From the NCBI RefSeq assembly GCF_042100115.1, contig NC_091274.1:1054001-1118000 (forward strand): DNA of 64,000 nt, given 5' to 3'. Positions 1 to 10,900 of the stretch are shown here, piece by piece. Every line of letters begins with the position of its first letter. Within the stretch, counting starts at the first letter, position 1. This DNA is from Alternaria dauci. Lineage: Eukaryota; Ascomycota; Dothideomycetes; Pleosporales; Pleosporaceae. A model generated the notes under the pieces. It was not told where the DNA came from. It did no database searches and worked only from the letters and a program-made list of their open reading frames with translations. Both the position numbers and the translations under genes were made by a program.

Positions 1-2846
1 CCCGATTCCCGAATACCTATTGTCTTTGCTGACAACTCCCGACCCCACTAAAATTCACGATCGGTAGGGATCTCAATGTGTGCGCTAAACTTCCCAGGTC
101 AGAGAAAACGACATGATGTAAGCTCCAAGTCCCACCCAGCTAATGGACACACGGGTTGTTAGTGCGTTCTGTGAGGACTTGCTTTCACCTAGTAGAGAGA
201 CTAGAAGGGAAGAAGTATTACGTACTATATATACTATTCTAGACAAGAAATAACTACTTAGTTATTACTACTCTTTTTAGAGGTGTATAGTCTAGCGGTC
301 TAGAGCTATTCCCTTACACGTTCATTATACCGTATACAGTCTCCCCCTGGTTCAACTGCCTAGTGGTGAATCAGGCCTCTATCCCAGGCTATCCTATAGG
401 TTTCCGAAGCTTACAAAGGGGCCTTGTTTAGATGTTAAAGATAGGTATCCCAAACAGGTCAAGGATAGATAACCTCTTCTAACTCTTCTGATTTGCTGCT
501 TTTTGGCACCAGGCAGTGAACCGGGGGGGAAAACCGTAATGTGTTTATACCTACCATGTAAAGGGCTTAGAGGTGGCGGCACAATACACCGCACCTGCAT
601 CAGCCCCATGCCGCATCACGATCACCGTTGCGATCGCGATCGCGATTGTAATACATGTGGATACCAGCACAGACAACACTACAGAAAGAGAGTAATGAGA
701 CCGCTCTCTTACCTCACGACATTCCAGACCTTCCAAACCGAGCAGTCAATTGAGCCGCACAGTTTTACCATCGGGCCTGCTCCCACGTCTGCAGTAGGAA
801 GGTTCTCGTACGCATGGAGTATCGGCCGACACTCCGATCGATGATGGGGCCCGCAGAGATCAACACCATGTGCTATCGGTCCTATGTAAACTCACGATAC
901 CATGCACGCTTTACGACTCGCTTCCATTTCCATATTGCATAAAGGACAAAACCGACAAAACCCCCTTGGCCGATCAACCCGGCCTGTTGAATGCCATGGT
1001 GCCGGCTGGGCGCATGCCTCATCTTTCCGATATAGTCTTTTAATCTATCCTGCTTACCCGCATTACGCAGCAAACACAAAACATGCTCGGTGTACATGCC
1101 TCCCGCAATTTAATTCTGGGTTACGCGAACCCGATGACCTGGATATATAGATTATCGAAGACGGGTAGAATATGGTCTCGATATTGCTGAGCCGTCGTGT
1201 CGGTTGCCGGGGATATCATGTATGAAAACATTGCTGAAAAAGGAAGGTAGGAGGTGAGGATGTATTAGTGTGAGATCGGGGATGTGTGTGTGCGTTTTGC
1301 GATCGCTACTTGTATTGGAATGAGTGACTTTGTGTTGGTGAATCGGAAATCACTCGTGTCTTAGAAATCACAACTGATCATGTGGACAAGTTTTGTTCTT
1401 GGTATCACGCCCTGTCATCTATTCCCACTCCCATGGAGTGCAGGTAATATCCTTTCTGGGTCAATGGCATATTGATACAGCGCGGAGCTTCAGAAATTGC
1501 AAGCGAGCTTGTGGCATAGGGGCTTGACAGCTCGTTTCTTGCGATAGGATCCATGGATGGTCGTGAAAGGTGCTGGCTTAGAGGTACATTTCTTTAGATG
1601 GTGTTTGTACACTTGTATACCCGATATATTTTCAAGCGACTGGTCAGCATGGGCAATTAAGTCTATTGCTCAAGGCTGCTTCTTCTTCATACCTAATTGA
1701 GTTCTCGTTCTCCTTGTCGCTGTCGATGCTACTTTCATCTAAGCTTGTATTGGCTACTTCACCAACAGCGAAGACAGCGTCAAGAGTCACATTCTTCATC
1801 TTTGTACTTGTTGGTATTGGTTTTCATAGCGAAGAGAACGCGTAGTAAAGGAATTGCCAAAAACAAACATGCTCCCAGGGCAAGAGAATCTTCCTGCAAT
1901 GAGAGTAAGACTCAGTTTCACATTACCTAGGGTAGCGCGCTGGAGAATGTGTATATCAATATTGCTACTTCTAGGTGAGTAAATACAAGTCTACAAAGCA
2001 GATGTTCTGGGCGAGATCGAAAAAGTGATGGAAAGATATTAACAAACAGTATTGCTGGTTGACTTCGTTTTCGATGCGTGCAACAGCTTCTAAGCCTATG
2101 GTCTACATGATTTGTGCTACTGCTTGCTCTAGCCGACAGGCTGAACAGACGTAAAACCGAAACTCCATCGTTTGCTTCTATTACCAACTCCCGCTACGTA
2201 CCCCTTAGGATATACAAAGAGATACACAAAGAATTAAGAACCCCAACTCTATATTATTAATTACTAAGAGGGGTGAGAGAATCGGAAGACGCTCTCAAAA
2301 ATCAAGCGGTGATGTGACAGGTCTGACTACACTTGAGAATGCTAGTACGTGACCGGTACGCGAGCGTACTTCATCCGGGGGACGTAGTACGCCGTAGACC
2401 AAGATTGACACGACGCATTCTACGATTGCGACACATCAACAATAACTTAGATGTTCACCCGGGCTAAGTCAACATAGGCCGTCTCCGTGCACGATTGTAT
2501 TTCGTGTGATTTACTGATTGTCGGCGTCCGAGTGTCTCAATGTACCTGTGCGGTGCGCTTGTGTTGAGTGTGAGTGAGGCGTGGGCGGCGGGATGAAGGA
2601 CGAACGTGGAATGCGTGATTGGACCATCGAGATTTGGAATGATAAAAGTTTCGAGCCATAGGAAGGATTATGCTCGCTACTGAGTTCAAGTTCCGCGCCA
2701 CTACAATGAGTTCCGCAAAAGCAGCAAGTACGTCGCGGTCGGAGTGGTAGGTTGCCGATAAGCAAGGGGATGGAGAACCCTACAGGGATTCCGTGCAGAC
2801 TGTTGGACGAATTGGTTGAGAGGTACGGAGGTCCGGACCGTCAACA
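1..2846. other. Gene-free left end, partly TA-rich
   Basis: No open frame here looks like a real protein; the longest are about 60-113 codons with odd composition. Positions 196-345 are strikingly TA-rich and full of TA steps, and 2205-2280 is a second AT-rich patch. Between them the base composition is ordinary. A short perfect palindrome built of GATCGC units lies at 630-643. The TA-rich block could be the remains of a mutated repeat, but no terminal repeats or coding remnants are visible. Confidence 0.4.
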
Positions 2847-3944
2847 CTACAGAAAGGTATTGCCAGCTATGGGACTAGTCCATTTTCCTTTTTTGGCTGC
2901 CCGCATCTCAGCGTACAAGGCTGGATTGATGCCTTTCTTGTGACACTTTTTGAGCTCAGCTTCAGTCAAAGTACTGGTGTCGAAGTCGCTCGCGCTCCAT
3001 TTACTACTTCCGCTTGATTTGGACCCAGACCTGCTTCGCTCGACGTTAACAAGTATAGACTGGAGAGAGCGTTCTTCGGGCATGGATCGTTGCTCCTCCG
3101 ATAGAGACGTCGTTGATCTTGAAAAGTTGGATACATGAGCGGAGGTACGGTCCACCGAGGTTGACTTTGCTATAACCAGGCGAGTCGGGCTCGGAGGAGG
3201 ATCTTGCGTCTTATCTGTCAACCTTCGAGGCATCATTTTTCGAAACAGCGACTGGGGTGTATGGTGATCAAGGCTTCCATACTCCAGGGGTGTTTCTACA
3301 GGCGTAGATGTTCGCCTCGAGCTTCCACTTGAAGAATGCATCGACGAAGGCTTAGACACGATACTGGGTGGAGGATTGGCAGGCGGATCATCTTCCAAGG
3401 TAAACCAATCCGGCGAAGGGGCCTCGGCTTCAGGCGGATCATAGCCATAGATGCTCCGATCGTCTTCTCCTGTTGTGGTCACTGAGTTGATTGTCTCTAA
3501 AGAAGTCTGTCGTCTCAGGTGCGGAGGGAATCGCTTGATGTTGCTGATTTCTCTCTTGTTGTTTCGATATGATACGAGACCGCGTGGGTGTCGCCGTGAA
3601 GACGGCGGCTCAAGTGGGGGATCCGGGTCAGGTGACTGTACATGCTGCACCTCCTGACTTCGAAATGGACGAGAAAACTGGCGAGCGGGATTCTTTGGCG
3701 GAGGCGCATCAACTGGGTGCGACCGGAGTGGGTTGATACCTGATGGAGAGGCAGGACGAGTTGTCGCTTCACCATCGACCGAAGCAGATCGACTGCGCGC
3801 TATTGGAGGTGGGGCTGCTTCATCTAGATCCTCGTCGAACTCGTCAAAAACATAAGTCCGGTGGTCCCTGTACTGCTTCTGTGCTTCGAGGGCGGCCCTA
3901 GGCGAGCGACGTATGGCAGGCGGAAGGGCGTCGTCAATGTCCAT
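2847..3944 (-). CDS. Conserved-looking disordered protein, unknown function
   Basis: A single-exon frame encodes 365 residues, starting MDIDDALPPAIRRSPR and ending in a TAG stop. I do not recognise a named domain. The N-terminus is acidic (EFDEDLDEAAPPP around residues 35-47). The middle is rich in Ser, Pro and Arg and probably disordered, with RSRSAS and RRTSTP-like basophilic phosphorylation contexts. The C-terminal 40 residues (TEAELKKCHKKGINPALYAE and onward) look ordered and helical and are the likeliest conserved part. The gene is divergent from SOG2 across about 0.8 kb. Codon use and the full-length open frame argue that it is real. The function is unknown. Confidence 0.7.
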   Translation of the reverse strand: MDIDDALPPAIRRSPRAALEAQKQYRDHRTYVFDEFDEDLDEAAPPPIARSRSASVDGEATTRPASPSGINPLRSHPVDAPPPKNPARQFSRPFRSQEVQHVQSPDPDPPLEPPSSRRHPRGLVSYRNNKREISNIKRFPPHLRRQTSLETINSVTTTGEDDRSIYGYDPPEAEAPSPDWFTLEDDPPANPPPSIVSKPSSMHSSSGSSRRTSTPVETPLEYGSLDHHTPQSLFRKMMPRRLTDKTQDPPPSPTRLVIAKSTSVDRTSAHVSNFSRSTTSLSEEQRSMPEERSLQSILVNVERSRSGSKSSGSSKWSASDFDTSTLTEAELKKCHKKGINPALYAEMRAAKKGKWTSPIAGNTFL

Positions 3945-4749
3945 GGCAGTTTGTGTGAGTTTGTATCATGACATGTGGAAAAAGGAAAATAGGATGTGAA
4001 AATAACCCCGATACCAGCTTGCACTTCGGGCCCGCCCAACCACCCAACGCACATCAATCATGACGCAGAACGGGCTGCCAGAATCCTATGGCGTGGGTTA
4101 GCGTGGATCGGACAATGCCTGTACCTTGCATGGCGTTCACGATGAGATGCGTCAACATGTCAGATGAGATTTGGTGTTGAGCTCTAGCGCAGATGCAACA
4201 GAGGCGATGCCGTTCGTGTCAGTACTATTAAGCCGTCTTCTGGAAATGGGCAAACAACATCATCGCGTGCATCGAGGCCGAACGAGGGGCGGAGACGGAC
4301 GGCAGGATACTTGTCGATTACGCGTGTGGCTAAGGTTTCTCGGCCGTTTTGGCCGTTGGAGACTGGCCAACGGTCGAGGGCATCACGTGCCCAAGCTGGG
4401 TTGAGAGGTTGACGGGACTGGTTTTGGGCGTCGCTCGACGCAGACGGGGAGGGGAAACGGGTTTCAAGGACTCAGGAGGAGGTATCAGCAGCTAGATGGG
4501 ACAAGGATGGTGAGTTGTAGTGGCTCCAAGGTGATGTTTCGACTTGAGGCGGGACCCTGACAGGGCAGCCGGGCTAAGGCCCGGGACGGACTAGTTTGCG
4601 GATTCAGCAAGCAACCGCAGGTCCACGGGTGCTCCTTACCTGTGTTACTTTAGGCTTCGCTGTGCTGTTGCTGTCGACGCGAGCAGCATGTATGCCACGA
4701 CCACGACGGCCATAATCCCTTTGCCGCGCACACGACGTGTCGGCCCATC
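3945..4749. promoter_or_regulatory. Divergent intergenic region (2847-3944 gene / SOG2)
   Basis: This 0.8 kb must hold both 5' regions. A CACGTG box lies at about 4385. A 7-bp stem with a 7-nt loop (CCGTTGG/CCAACGG) sits at 4353-4373. No gene is seen. Confidence 0.4.
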
Positions 4750-7700
4750 ATGAGCAACGACGGGCCCACGCCCATCTCGGACGACGAGGTCGTGGCCCTC
4801 ACCAAGGCGGCCTTTGAGCACTCGCGCCAGGACATCAATCATCGTGCGGCCGCCGAGACGCCGCGGGAGCTGCAGCAACAGCAGCAGCAGCAGCCGGGCA
4901 TCACGATTGACCTGGGCCACAAGAACATTGCCCGCCTGCCGGACGAGGTCATCGATGTCATCCGGGCCGAGATTGAAAGGTACACACACCCGCCGCCCGC
5001 GCCTGCCTCCGCCGCCCTCTCCTCGCCTGTGCGTGTGACTGTGTGGCAGACAAGATGCTGACCTGACAGACTCGCCCTTTCCCACAACCTGCTCTCCACT
5101 CTCCCCTCCCGCCTCATCGAATGCAGACGTCTCCGCTACCTCAACGTGCGCTACAATGCCATGCGCGAGATTCCCAGTGCCGTACGTTGGCTCTCCGCAA
5201 CACCCTGCGTGGCAAGCATCCACTGACACCATACCCCTCCCCAGATCCTCGAGATGACGTCGCTCGAGATTCTCGACGTGAGCAGGAACAAGATCAGGTC
5301 CATACCGCCCAAAATTTCAAACTTGACATCTTTGAAGGTGCTGGCAATCGCAAAGAACAAGATTGAGGAGCTGCCCATCTGCCTGGGCGAGATCAACAGC
5401 CTGCAGGTCCTGAAGCTGGACGGCAACCCGCTGGTCTTCCCCCCGCCCGACGTGTGCACCATCAAGGACAACGCCCCCTCGCCCGCCAACGAGAACGAGC
5501 GAGATGCCGTCATAGCCACCCAGGTCAAGCGCTTCATGCGCCAGCACATCTCAAAGGAGCGTCAGCGGAGCGAATTGGAAAGGCTGCGCATCGAGTCTTC
5601 TGGCGACGAGAGCTGGACCGAAAGCAACCCGGAGACACCCCGCCCGTCCAAGCGAGCCAACGGGGGACGGTTCCCCGTGAGGCCCAGTGTAGGCAACATC
5701 GATGGCTTCTCGGACGCAAAGGCCGACTCACCTGGCTTGCCCGTTCCGCCCATCCCAGTTCGTTCCCACTACCGCGTCGGATCTACAACGAGCAATGGCA
5801 ATGGCGCGGGTATCGTCGTTTCAAAGAAGCCTCCACTGTCTCCCCTCGCCCTGACAAACGGAAGCAATGAGCGCAACCGAAGCCAAAGTGAAGGCTCAGG
5901 CCCTTCGTCACACCGCCAGAAGCGAATGGGCATATACACCAACAAGACATCTGAGCTGGGTTCTGTTGACGAGTTACGGCGGACAAGTCACTTCCGCGGC
6001 TTCAGTCAGGGCATCGTTGTTCCTGCTCATTCCGCCGCCAACGGTCTGTCAGGCCCAGCAACCGCTGGTGCCTATGGAGATACTGGTACAGTCAGATCCC
6101 TTGCGAACCGCCCACTTTCTGATGTGCGCGAGCACCGGCGCAACTCGCGTGCGCCAGACATTGTCGTCGAGGCTGCAAAGAACTTCCTCTATGCCATATC
6201 CCAGCTGCACGACTGCATCTCACACATGGTACGCTCAATCAAGTTGACAGCCAAGACGAAAGAAAGCCTGCGCCGTAAGGAAGACTTCTATCGCAGGTAC
6301 TCGACCACCTACCTCAATATCCGTGCGTTGAACGAGGTGTTGCACAAGTTCGACAAGTTAGTCGAAGAGGACGAGGAAGATGCACAGAAGCTCTCTAGAA
6401 GCGTGTATATGTATGCGCTGAGATGTCTCGAATCTTTCATGTCCATCAGTCTCTCCATCGCCGAGAATCGCGTCGAGATCACCCAGAATGCGAATGCACA
6501 CATCATGCGGACTTTCTTGTTCCTCCAGCAAGCCAGTCTGATCGAGATGAGGAATGCCTGTTCGATTTTGGGAGCGCAGTTCAAGGATACTTCGGTAGCT
6601 TCGCGCCGACCTAGCAATGTCGACCCAGTGGCTACAGTACGCGCGCGCCCATCAAGGGTGAATCGTCGCTTCCAGACATCGCCGCCACAGCGAAACGGCG
6701 GCTACCAGATGCCACCACCAGTCATCTTGCACAGCAACGACAACAGTCGCTCGAACACCTTGACAAGCATTAGTGCTGCAACGCCGCGCTCTGGGGAGTC
6801 TTTCTCAACACTTGCTCCGTCCATGACACGATCAAACACGCTGACCAGTAGTTTTGACGAAGCAGACGAAGATGCTCAGTTTGACCGGGTCTACACGAAA
6901 CTCAGGAATGCGTCCGACAGCTGTAGAAACTCAATGCCGCAGATTACACGTATGATGCGAGAGCAATTCGATGGTCTGCGACGTGATCTTGACACTGAGG
7001 ATCCACGGGTGAAGGCATTGGCGAATCTCATTGATAAAAGCAATGATGTTCAACAAATGACAAATCCCCTCGCTGGCCGTCTGTCACAGATGCAGCTTAA
7101 AGACAGCTACACCCGGAACCAGCCCGAGTTCTGGCAGCAATGTATGGGTTTCATCAAGGTATGTACAATCATGTTTGTTTAGAATTCAAGTTCTGAGAAC
7201 AGTGTGCTGACTTAAATTTGTTTCAGGCTTGGCAAGAACTCGCCGCAGCGTATACCCAGCAGGGTAGAGAACACAAACTGCTCTCTAGTGAGATCAAACA
7301 ACTTATGCGGCCACTGCATAAGATGGTCAAAGACGCCAGTCTGGCTATCAATGACAGTCCTTGGTCGCATCTCACCAGCAACAACCCCGGCTTGATGGGT
7401 CCGCCGAGCTTGTCGTCGATCACTTCACGCACCCAACCACCTAGGTTCATGAAACAACCCAACGGAACCATGTCTTCGAGTGGTGGGCCTTCATTTCCAG
7501 GCCATATCAATACGTCTCTACCTGCAATGGCTTCGGTCTTCTCTGCGCAGCCATACTCTACGGCAAGCTTCGGTTCGCAAGGCTCTGGTGGTTATGGCAC
7601 TCCAGTTCCGGCAACACCACTTAGCGCCGCTCTAGGGGCCGCAGCTCAAGCAACTATCCCAAACACCCCTCGCGTTTCTCAGGGTTCCAACACGCTCAAC

Positions 7701-7751
7701 GTCTTCGAGCGAGCTGATCGCCTGCTCAGTCAGACAAGTCGCCGCGTTTGA
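4750..7751 (+). CDS. SOG2: Leucine-rich repeat RAM-signalling protein, SOG2 family
   Basis: Four exons are proposed: 4750-4979, 5070-5181, 5245-7158 and 7227-7751, giving 926 residues. All joins keep frame, with donors GTACAC, GTACGT and GTATGT. The start MSNDGPTPISDDE precedes a Gln run (about residues 41-47). Leucine-rich repeats cover about residues 49-180, with the repeated pattern LxxLxxLxLxxNxLxxLP, for example SLEILDVSRNKIRSIP. A long Ser/Pro-rich linker follows. From about residue 415 to 900 there is the helical SOG2-type region (VVEAAKNFLYAISQLHDCIS). In yeast, Sog2 is a scaffold of the RAM network that acts with the Cbk1 kinase in polarity and cell separation. That role is inferred from family membership. 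Confidence 0.9.
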
Positions 7752-8565
7752 TTAACATGAGCTCCATGTACCGGCTTCCGTCCATCATGGACCTCGAAAT
7801 GCGTATGACAATGGATTAACACGTATCTTATCTATGCCTGCATAGGTTGTGTCGATGCGTAGCGGCGCACATACGTATGTATTTGTCCAATTCCCTGATT
7901 CCCTTTATGCTTGTTTTTGCCAGAGAATGTTTCTACTTGCATACCATTAGCGACGGCGTTTGTCCGGTTTTCACTCTTTTCGTAACATGGATGGCATACC
8001 GGATTGCATGTGGGACATGGTGTTTGGGATTTTTAAGAAGGTTCATCACTGCATATCAGGCGTTTCTTGTCTTTGGCCTTACGGGTGGGACGGGGGTGGC
8101 TGGATGAACTGCTGGACCATGATTGAACCTCTGGTAGGATGATATGGTGCACATATGGACACGTCTTAATGTCTACAATGCATGGTCGGTCGGTCGTGGG
8201 ATGATACGTTCCGTCTTGTCCGCTTCAATCGTTACGAAATGCATGGTGCATGGAACTATGATGCTAGGAGTAGGAAGCAAATGTTAATGTGCATAATGTG
8301 TCACGTGTGTACATAATTTCTGAGAAGAGTTGTAGGTCTATCATTTGACTCTTGTGAAACTGTAACAAAGAGCTTCGTATTGCCCAAGACAGTTTTGATA
8401 TCCACGAATCCTTTACTCGCCACAGGCTATACAGCCTTCACTTGCCCAAGACAGTGTGCAATGCAGGACATTTTGAGACAAACACGATGGGCCCAAGCAA
8501 GACATTGAGAGTATTTATATTTCCTACTCTGCCTCCTCCTTGGAGCTCCATCTCCGACTTCAACA
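7752..8565. other. Intergenic; 14-bp direct repeat before the orphan gene
   Basis: This holds the SOG2 3' region and the upstream of the next gene. A perfect 14-bp direct repeat (TTGCCCAAGACAGT) occurs at 8380-8393 and 8442-8455. A TATA-like TATTTATAT lies at about 8513-8521, some 45-50 bases before the ATG of the next gene. Confidence 0.5.
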
Positions 8566-9195
8566 ATGCTGCCCAAGGACCACAAGAACCAGAAGAAAGG
8601 CCACGCCTCGAAGCAGCCAAACCACCCAGTCAACGCCAGCAACAACAGGATGGCGAAGGATAGCGGTAGGGCACCGACTGCAGTTCCAACGTGTCCCCAG
8701 CCTCAGGCGAGCAATTTGGCTATTCAATCTTCTGACACAGTCCCCCAGAACCGCTGTACAGTCCAGGGAAGTATAGAGCGAGGCAAGCAAGGAGACACAG
8801 TTACCGCACCATCATCATCATCATCATCACCACCGCCGCCGCCATCATCAAACGGCCCGCATGGACAAAACAATGCGATACCATCAACAGTCCAAACGAA
8901 CTTGAACACAAAAGTCACCACATTCTACCCGACAGCCTTTCCGGTCCATGTCATCGACTCCACGGCTGGCACCGTCATTCATGTGTCTCAGCTAGTTCCC
9001 CATGGACGGATTGATACCATATCCGACGTGTGCTTCGACGTTTTCCTCAACAAGGTGACCGAGCAGCTTGGATTCGATGTCAAGGGGACAATTCGCGCTC
9101 ATGTCCCAAAGGTGTCGGCAAGCGCATCTATGAAGAACGAATTCCTCATGAGACTTGACAGGGAGGAGCAGTGGAGGGGTGTTTTGCAACTATAG
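8566..9195 (+). CDS. Orphan protein, unknown function
   Basis: A single-exon frame of 209 residues starting MLPKDHKNQKKGHASK. Residues 1-110 are low complexity: basic at first, then a Ser run and a Pro run encoded by (ATC/TCA)n and CCG repeats around 8808-8848. The last 95 residues look like a small folded domain with alternating hydrophobics (VTTFYPTAFPVHVIDSTAG, then ISDVCFDVFLNKVTEQLGF). No signal peptide or membrane segment is evident. I do not recognise the family. A TATA-like element about 45-50 bases upstream and the uninterrupted frame support a real gene. It could be lineage-restricted, and a role cannot be given. Confidence 0.55.
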   Translation: MLPKDHKNQKKGHASKQPNHPVNASNNRMAKDSGRAPTAVPTCPQPQASNLAIQSSDTVPQNRCTVQGSIERGKQGDTVTAPSSSSSSPPPPPSSNGPHGQNNAIPSTVQTNLNTKVTTFYPTAFPVHVIDSTAGTVIHVSQLVPHGRIDTISDVCFDVFLNKVTEQLGFDVKGTIRAHVPKVSASASMKNEFLMRLDREEQWRGVLQL

Positions 9196-9635
9196 CAAAA
9201 CATCAAGCAGGAGACGTGTGAATTTGTGGTTGAGATGGGGGCGGATGCCTGAAGCTAGTGTATGTGTATTCTCATTTTTTGTTGAGCGTTCATAGACCGG
9301 TCATTCTTGCTTTTATACGGTGTGTTTCGGCCGTTGGTATCGTCACAGATAACTTATTGTGTCTCTTCCTATCTCATTCATGTCTGTACCGCTGTTTTGG
9401 TCTTTCAAACTGCCACGCAAACAATAAGCCGAGTGCCCACGACCAATACGTACACGACATTTGACTCTTGCGGATAATGCTGCGGACATGTCCAGTGGCG
9501 ATTATGGCGCAACTGTCGTCTCCAAGGCGGCCGAAACTACCCGACACAACAGGGTGCGTATGACTTTACTTTAGGTAAACCAGATTAGATCTGTGTTGAG
9601 TCGTCTGTCCTGCGCACTAGTTGCCTTTTCAGGAT
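9196..9635. other. Convergent intergenic region
   Basis: This lies between the 3' ends of the orphan gene (+) and COX18 (-). I see nothing in it beyond untranslated sequence. Confidence 0.5.
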
Positions 9636-10682
9636 TCACTTGAGAGAAGCTTGTGTTTGCGGTGACATCTTAAGCACTTTGCGTCCTTCCGACGCAGGTG
9701 ATGGTGGCATGAGAAGCGGTCTTTTACATGCTGTGTAGCCTCGGGGTGCAGGGTATTTCTGATCCAGCCAGACATTCCATAGCATGACTGAAGCTGTACT
9801 TGATGACCAATACAGCATCAATGCCGCAGGGAGCTCTTGACACAAAGGGCCAATCAAGAGAGAAACAAAAAGTAAAGTCCTCCGGAGTACGCCAGGCCAC
9901 CTGCGAGATCCGTCGCTCTCGAGGGTGTTCTTCGTAGTATAGATGTTTGCGAACATGATGCCTGATGCGATGAATGGAAGAGCCCCCGTGGGGTCCGGAA
10001 CAAGTAGGTCAGGGAACCAGAGTATGCCTTCGGTTGCCAACGAAGGCTCGAACCATGAGGTCGATGTAACACGTCTAACAGTTTCACCAGCTTCATTCGT
10101 CATGGTCACACCTTCGCCATTAACCGCCGCGACTACCATTCCTATGAGGCCATCATGGGCGCCGCATTTCTGCCGTATGACCTCGGCCATGGCGATGAAT
10201 ACGGGAAATTGGAACAATGTCCAACTGATTTGGCCGCGTAGACTAACATTCCACCTCTTGTCCAAGGCCGATGTGATATCGTTTATTTCCTTCTTCACTG
10301 TCAACGTGGCCTGTTTGATGGTTCGGAAGTTACCCCGTTTTAATATCTCGTCACGTTTCTGGAAAGCGAGCGCTTGTCGGAGCGGATGGAGGCCAATGTA
10401 TCGTGCCATGAGGGCGCGCGAGGAGGCTCCAGCTGTAGTGACAAGAAGACCGCGAACGAGGAAGGCGGTGAGGGGTATGGCGGCATACCATGGCATGGTG
10501 GTGTGGACGAGCGACATCAGCTCGTGGGGAAGGTATAAGAAGGCATCGGCGACGGGGCCTTGTCGCGGGGTCGAAGCGTGGAAATGGCGTCTTGGTTGGC
10601 GGCATGTTGAAGACGCAGAGGTGAGAGCAGTGCGCGAGAGCAATTGGCATGCTGGCAGCCGCAAGAGGCGCGACGACAGCAT
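9636..10682 (-). CDS. COX18: Mitochondrial inner-membrane insertase COX18 (OXA1/YidC family)
   Basis: A single exon encodes 348 residues. The first 35 or so are Arg/Ser/Leu-rich and lack acidic residues, as in a mitochondrial presequence (MLSSRLLRLPACQLLSR). Hydrophobic segments follow the OXA1 plan: about 60-85 (MPWYAAIPLTAFLVRGLLV), about 150-170 (ISWTLFQFPVFIAMAEVI), about 233-250 (GALPFIASGIMFANIY) and 270-305 (LLFVSLLIGPLCQELPAALM). A charged matrix loop (RDEILKRGNFRTIKQ) lies between the first two. Cox18 exports the C-terminal tail of Cox2 across the inner membrane during cytochrome oxidase assembly; this role is inferred from the family. The length suits Cox18 better than the longer Oxa1. 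The gene is head-to-head with ALG11. Confidence 0.88.
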   Translation of the reverse strand: MLSSRLLRLPACQLLSRTALTSASSTCRQPRRHFHASTPRQGPVADAFLYLPHELMSLVHTTMPWYAAIPLTAFLVRGLLVTTAGASSRALMARYIGLHPLRQALAFQKRDEILKRGNFRTIKQATLTVKKEINDITSALDKRWNVSLRGQISWTLFQFPVFIAMAEVIRQKCGAHDGLIGMVVAAVNGEGVTMTNEAGETVRRVTSTSWFEPSLATEGILWFPDLLVPDPTGALPFIASGIMFANIYTTKNTLESDGSRRWPGVLRRTLLFVSLLIGPLCQELPAALMLYWSSSTASVMLWNVWLDQKYPAPRGYTACKRPLLMPPSPASEGRKVLKMSPQTQASLK

Positions 10683-10900
10683 GTTGTGATGATGCTTCGA
10701 CTATGTCGTCAAATGTTCGACTCCCGAGAGAAAGAGGCTCCCACTAGCGCGTCGGGGTCCCATGCATGCTCGCGGGCCAGCGCCAGGAACCGATGTCATC
10801 CCACCCGAACAGCTGTCGCTCTGCCCAAACATTTGCCCATGGCCTGAGTCTTCGCTGTTTACGTCTCCTCCCCCGTGTCCCCGTTCGGCCTCGCTTCGAG
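10683..10900. promoter_or_regulatory. Compact bidirectional promoter of COX18 and ALG11
   Basis: Only 218 bp separate the two start codons, so both promoters and leaders must share this stretch. No TATA box is obvious. The frame upstream of ALG11 is open but its residues look non-coding, which supports the ATG at 10901 as start. Confidence 0.6.

Noticed and set aside
674..2856. 15-mer CAACACTACAGAAAG shared by 674-688 and 2842-2856
   Set aside because: One or two such matches are expected by chance in 64 kb, and no similarity extends beyond the match.
4353..4373. 7-bp stem with 7-nt loop in the SOG2 upstream region
   Set aside because: Too short to stand out from chance in a GC-rich region.
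4645..5232. Minus-strand frame of 195 codons over the first SOG2 exons
   Set aside because: It is antisense to leucine-rich-repeat exons whose splice sites and phases are all consistent.
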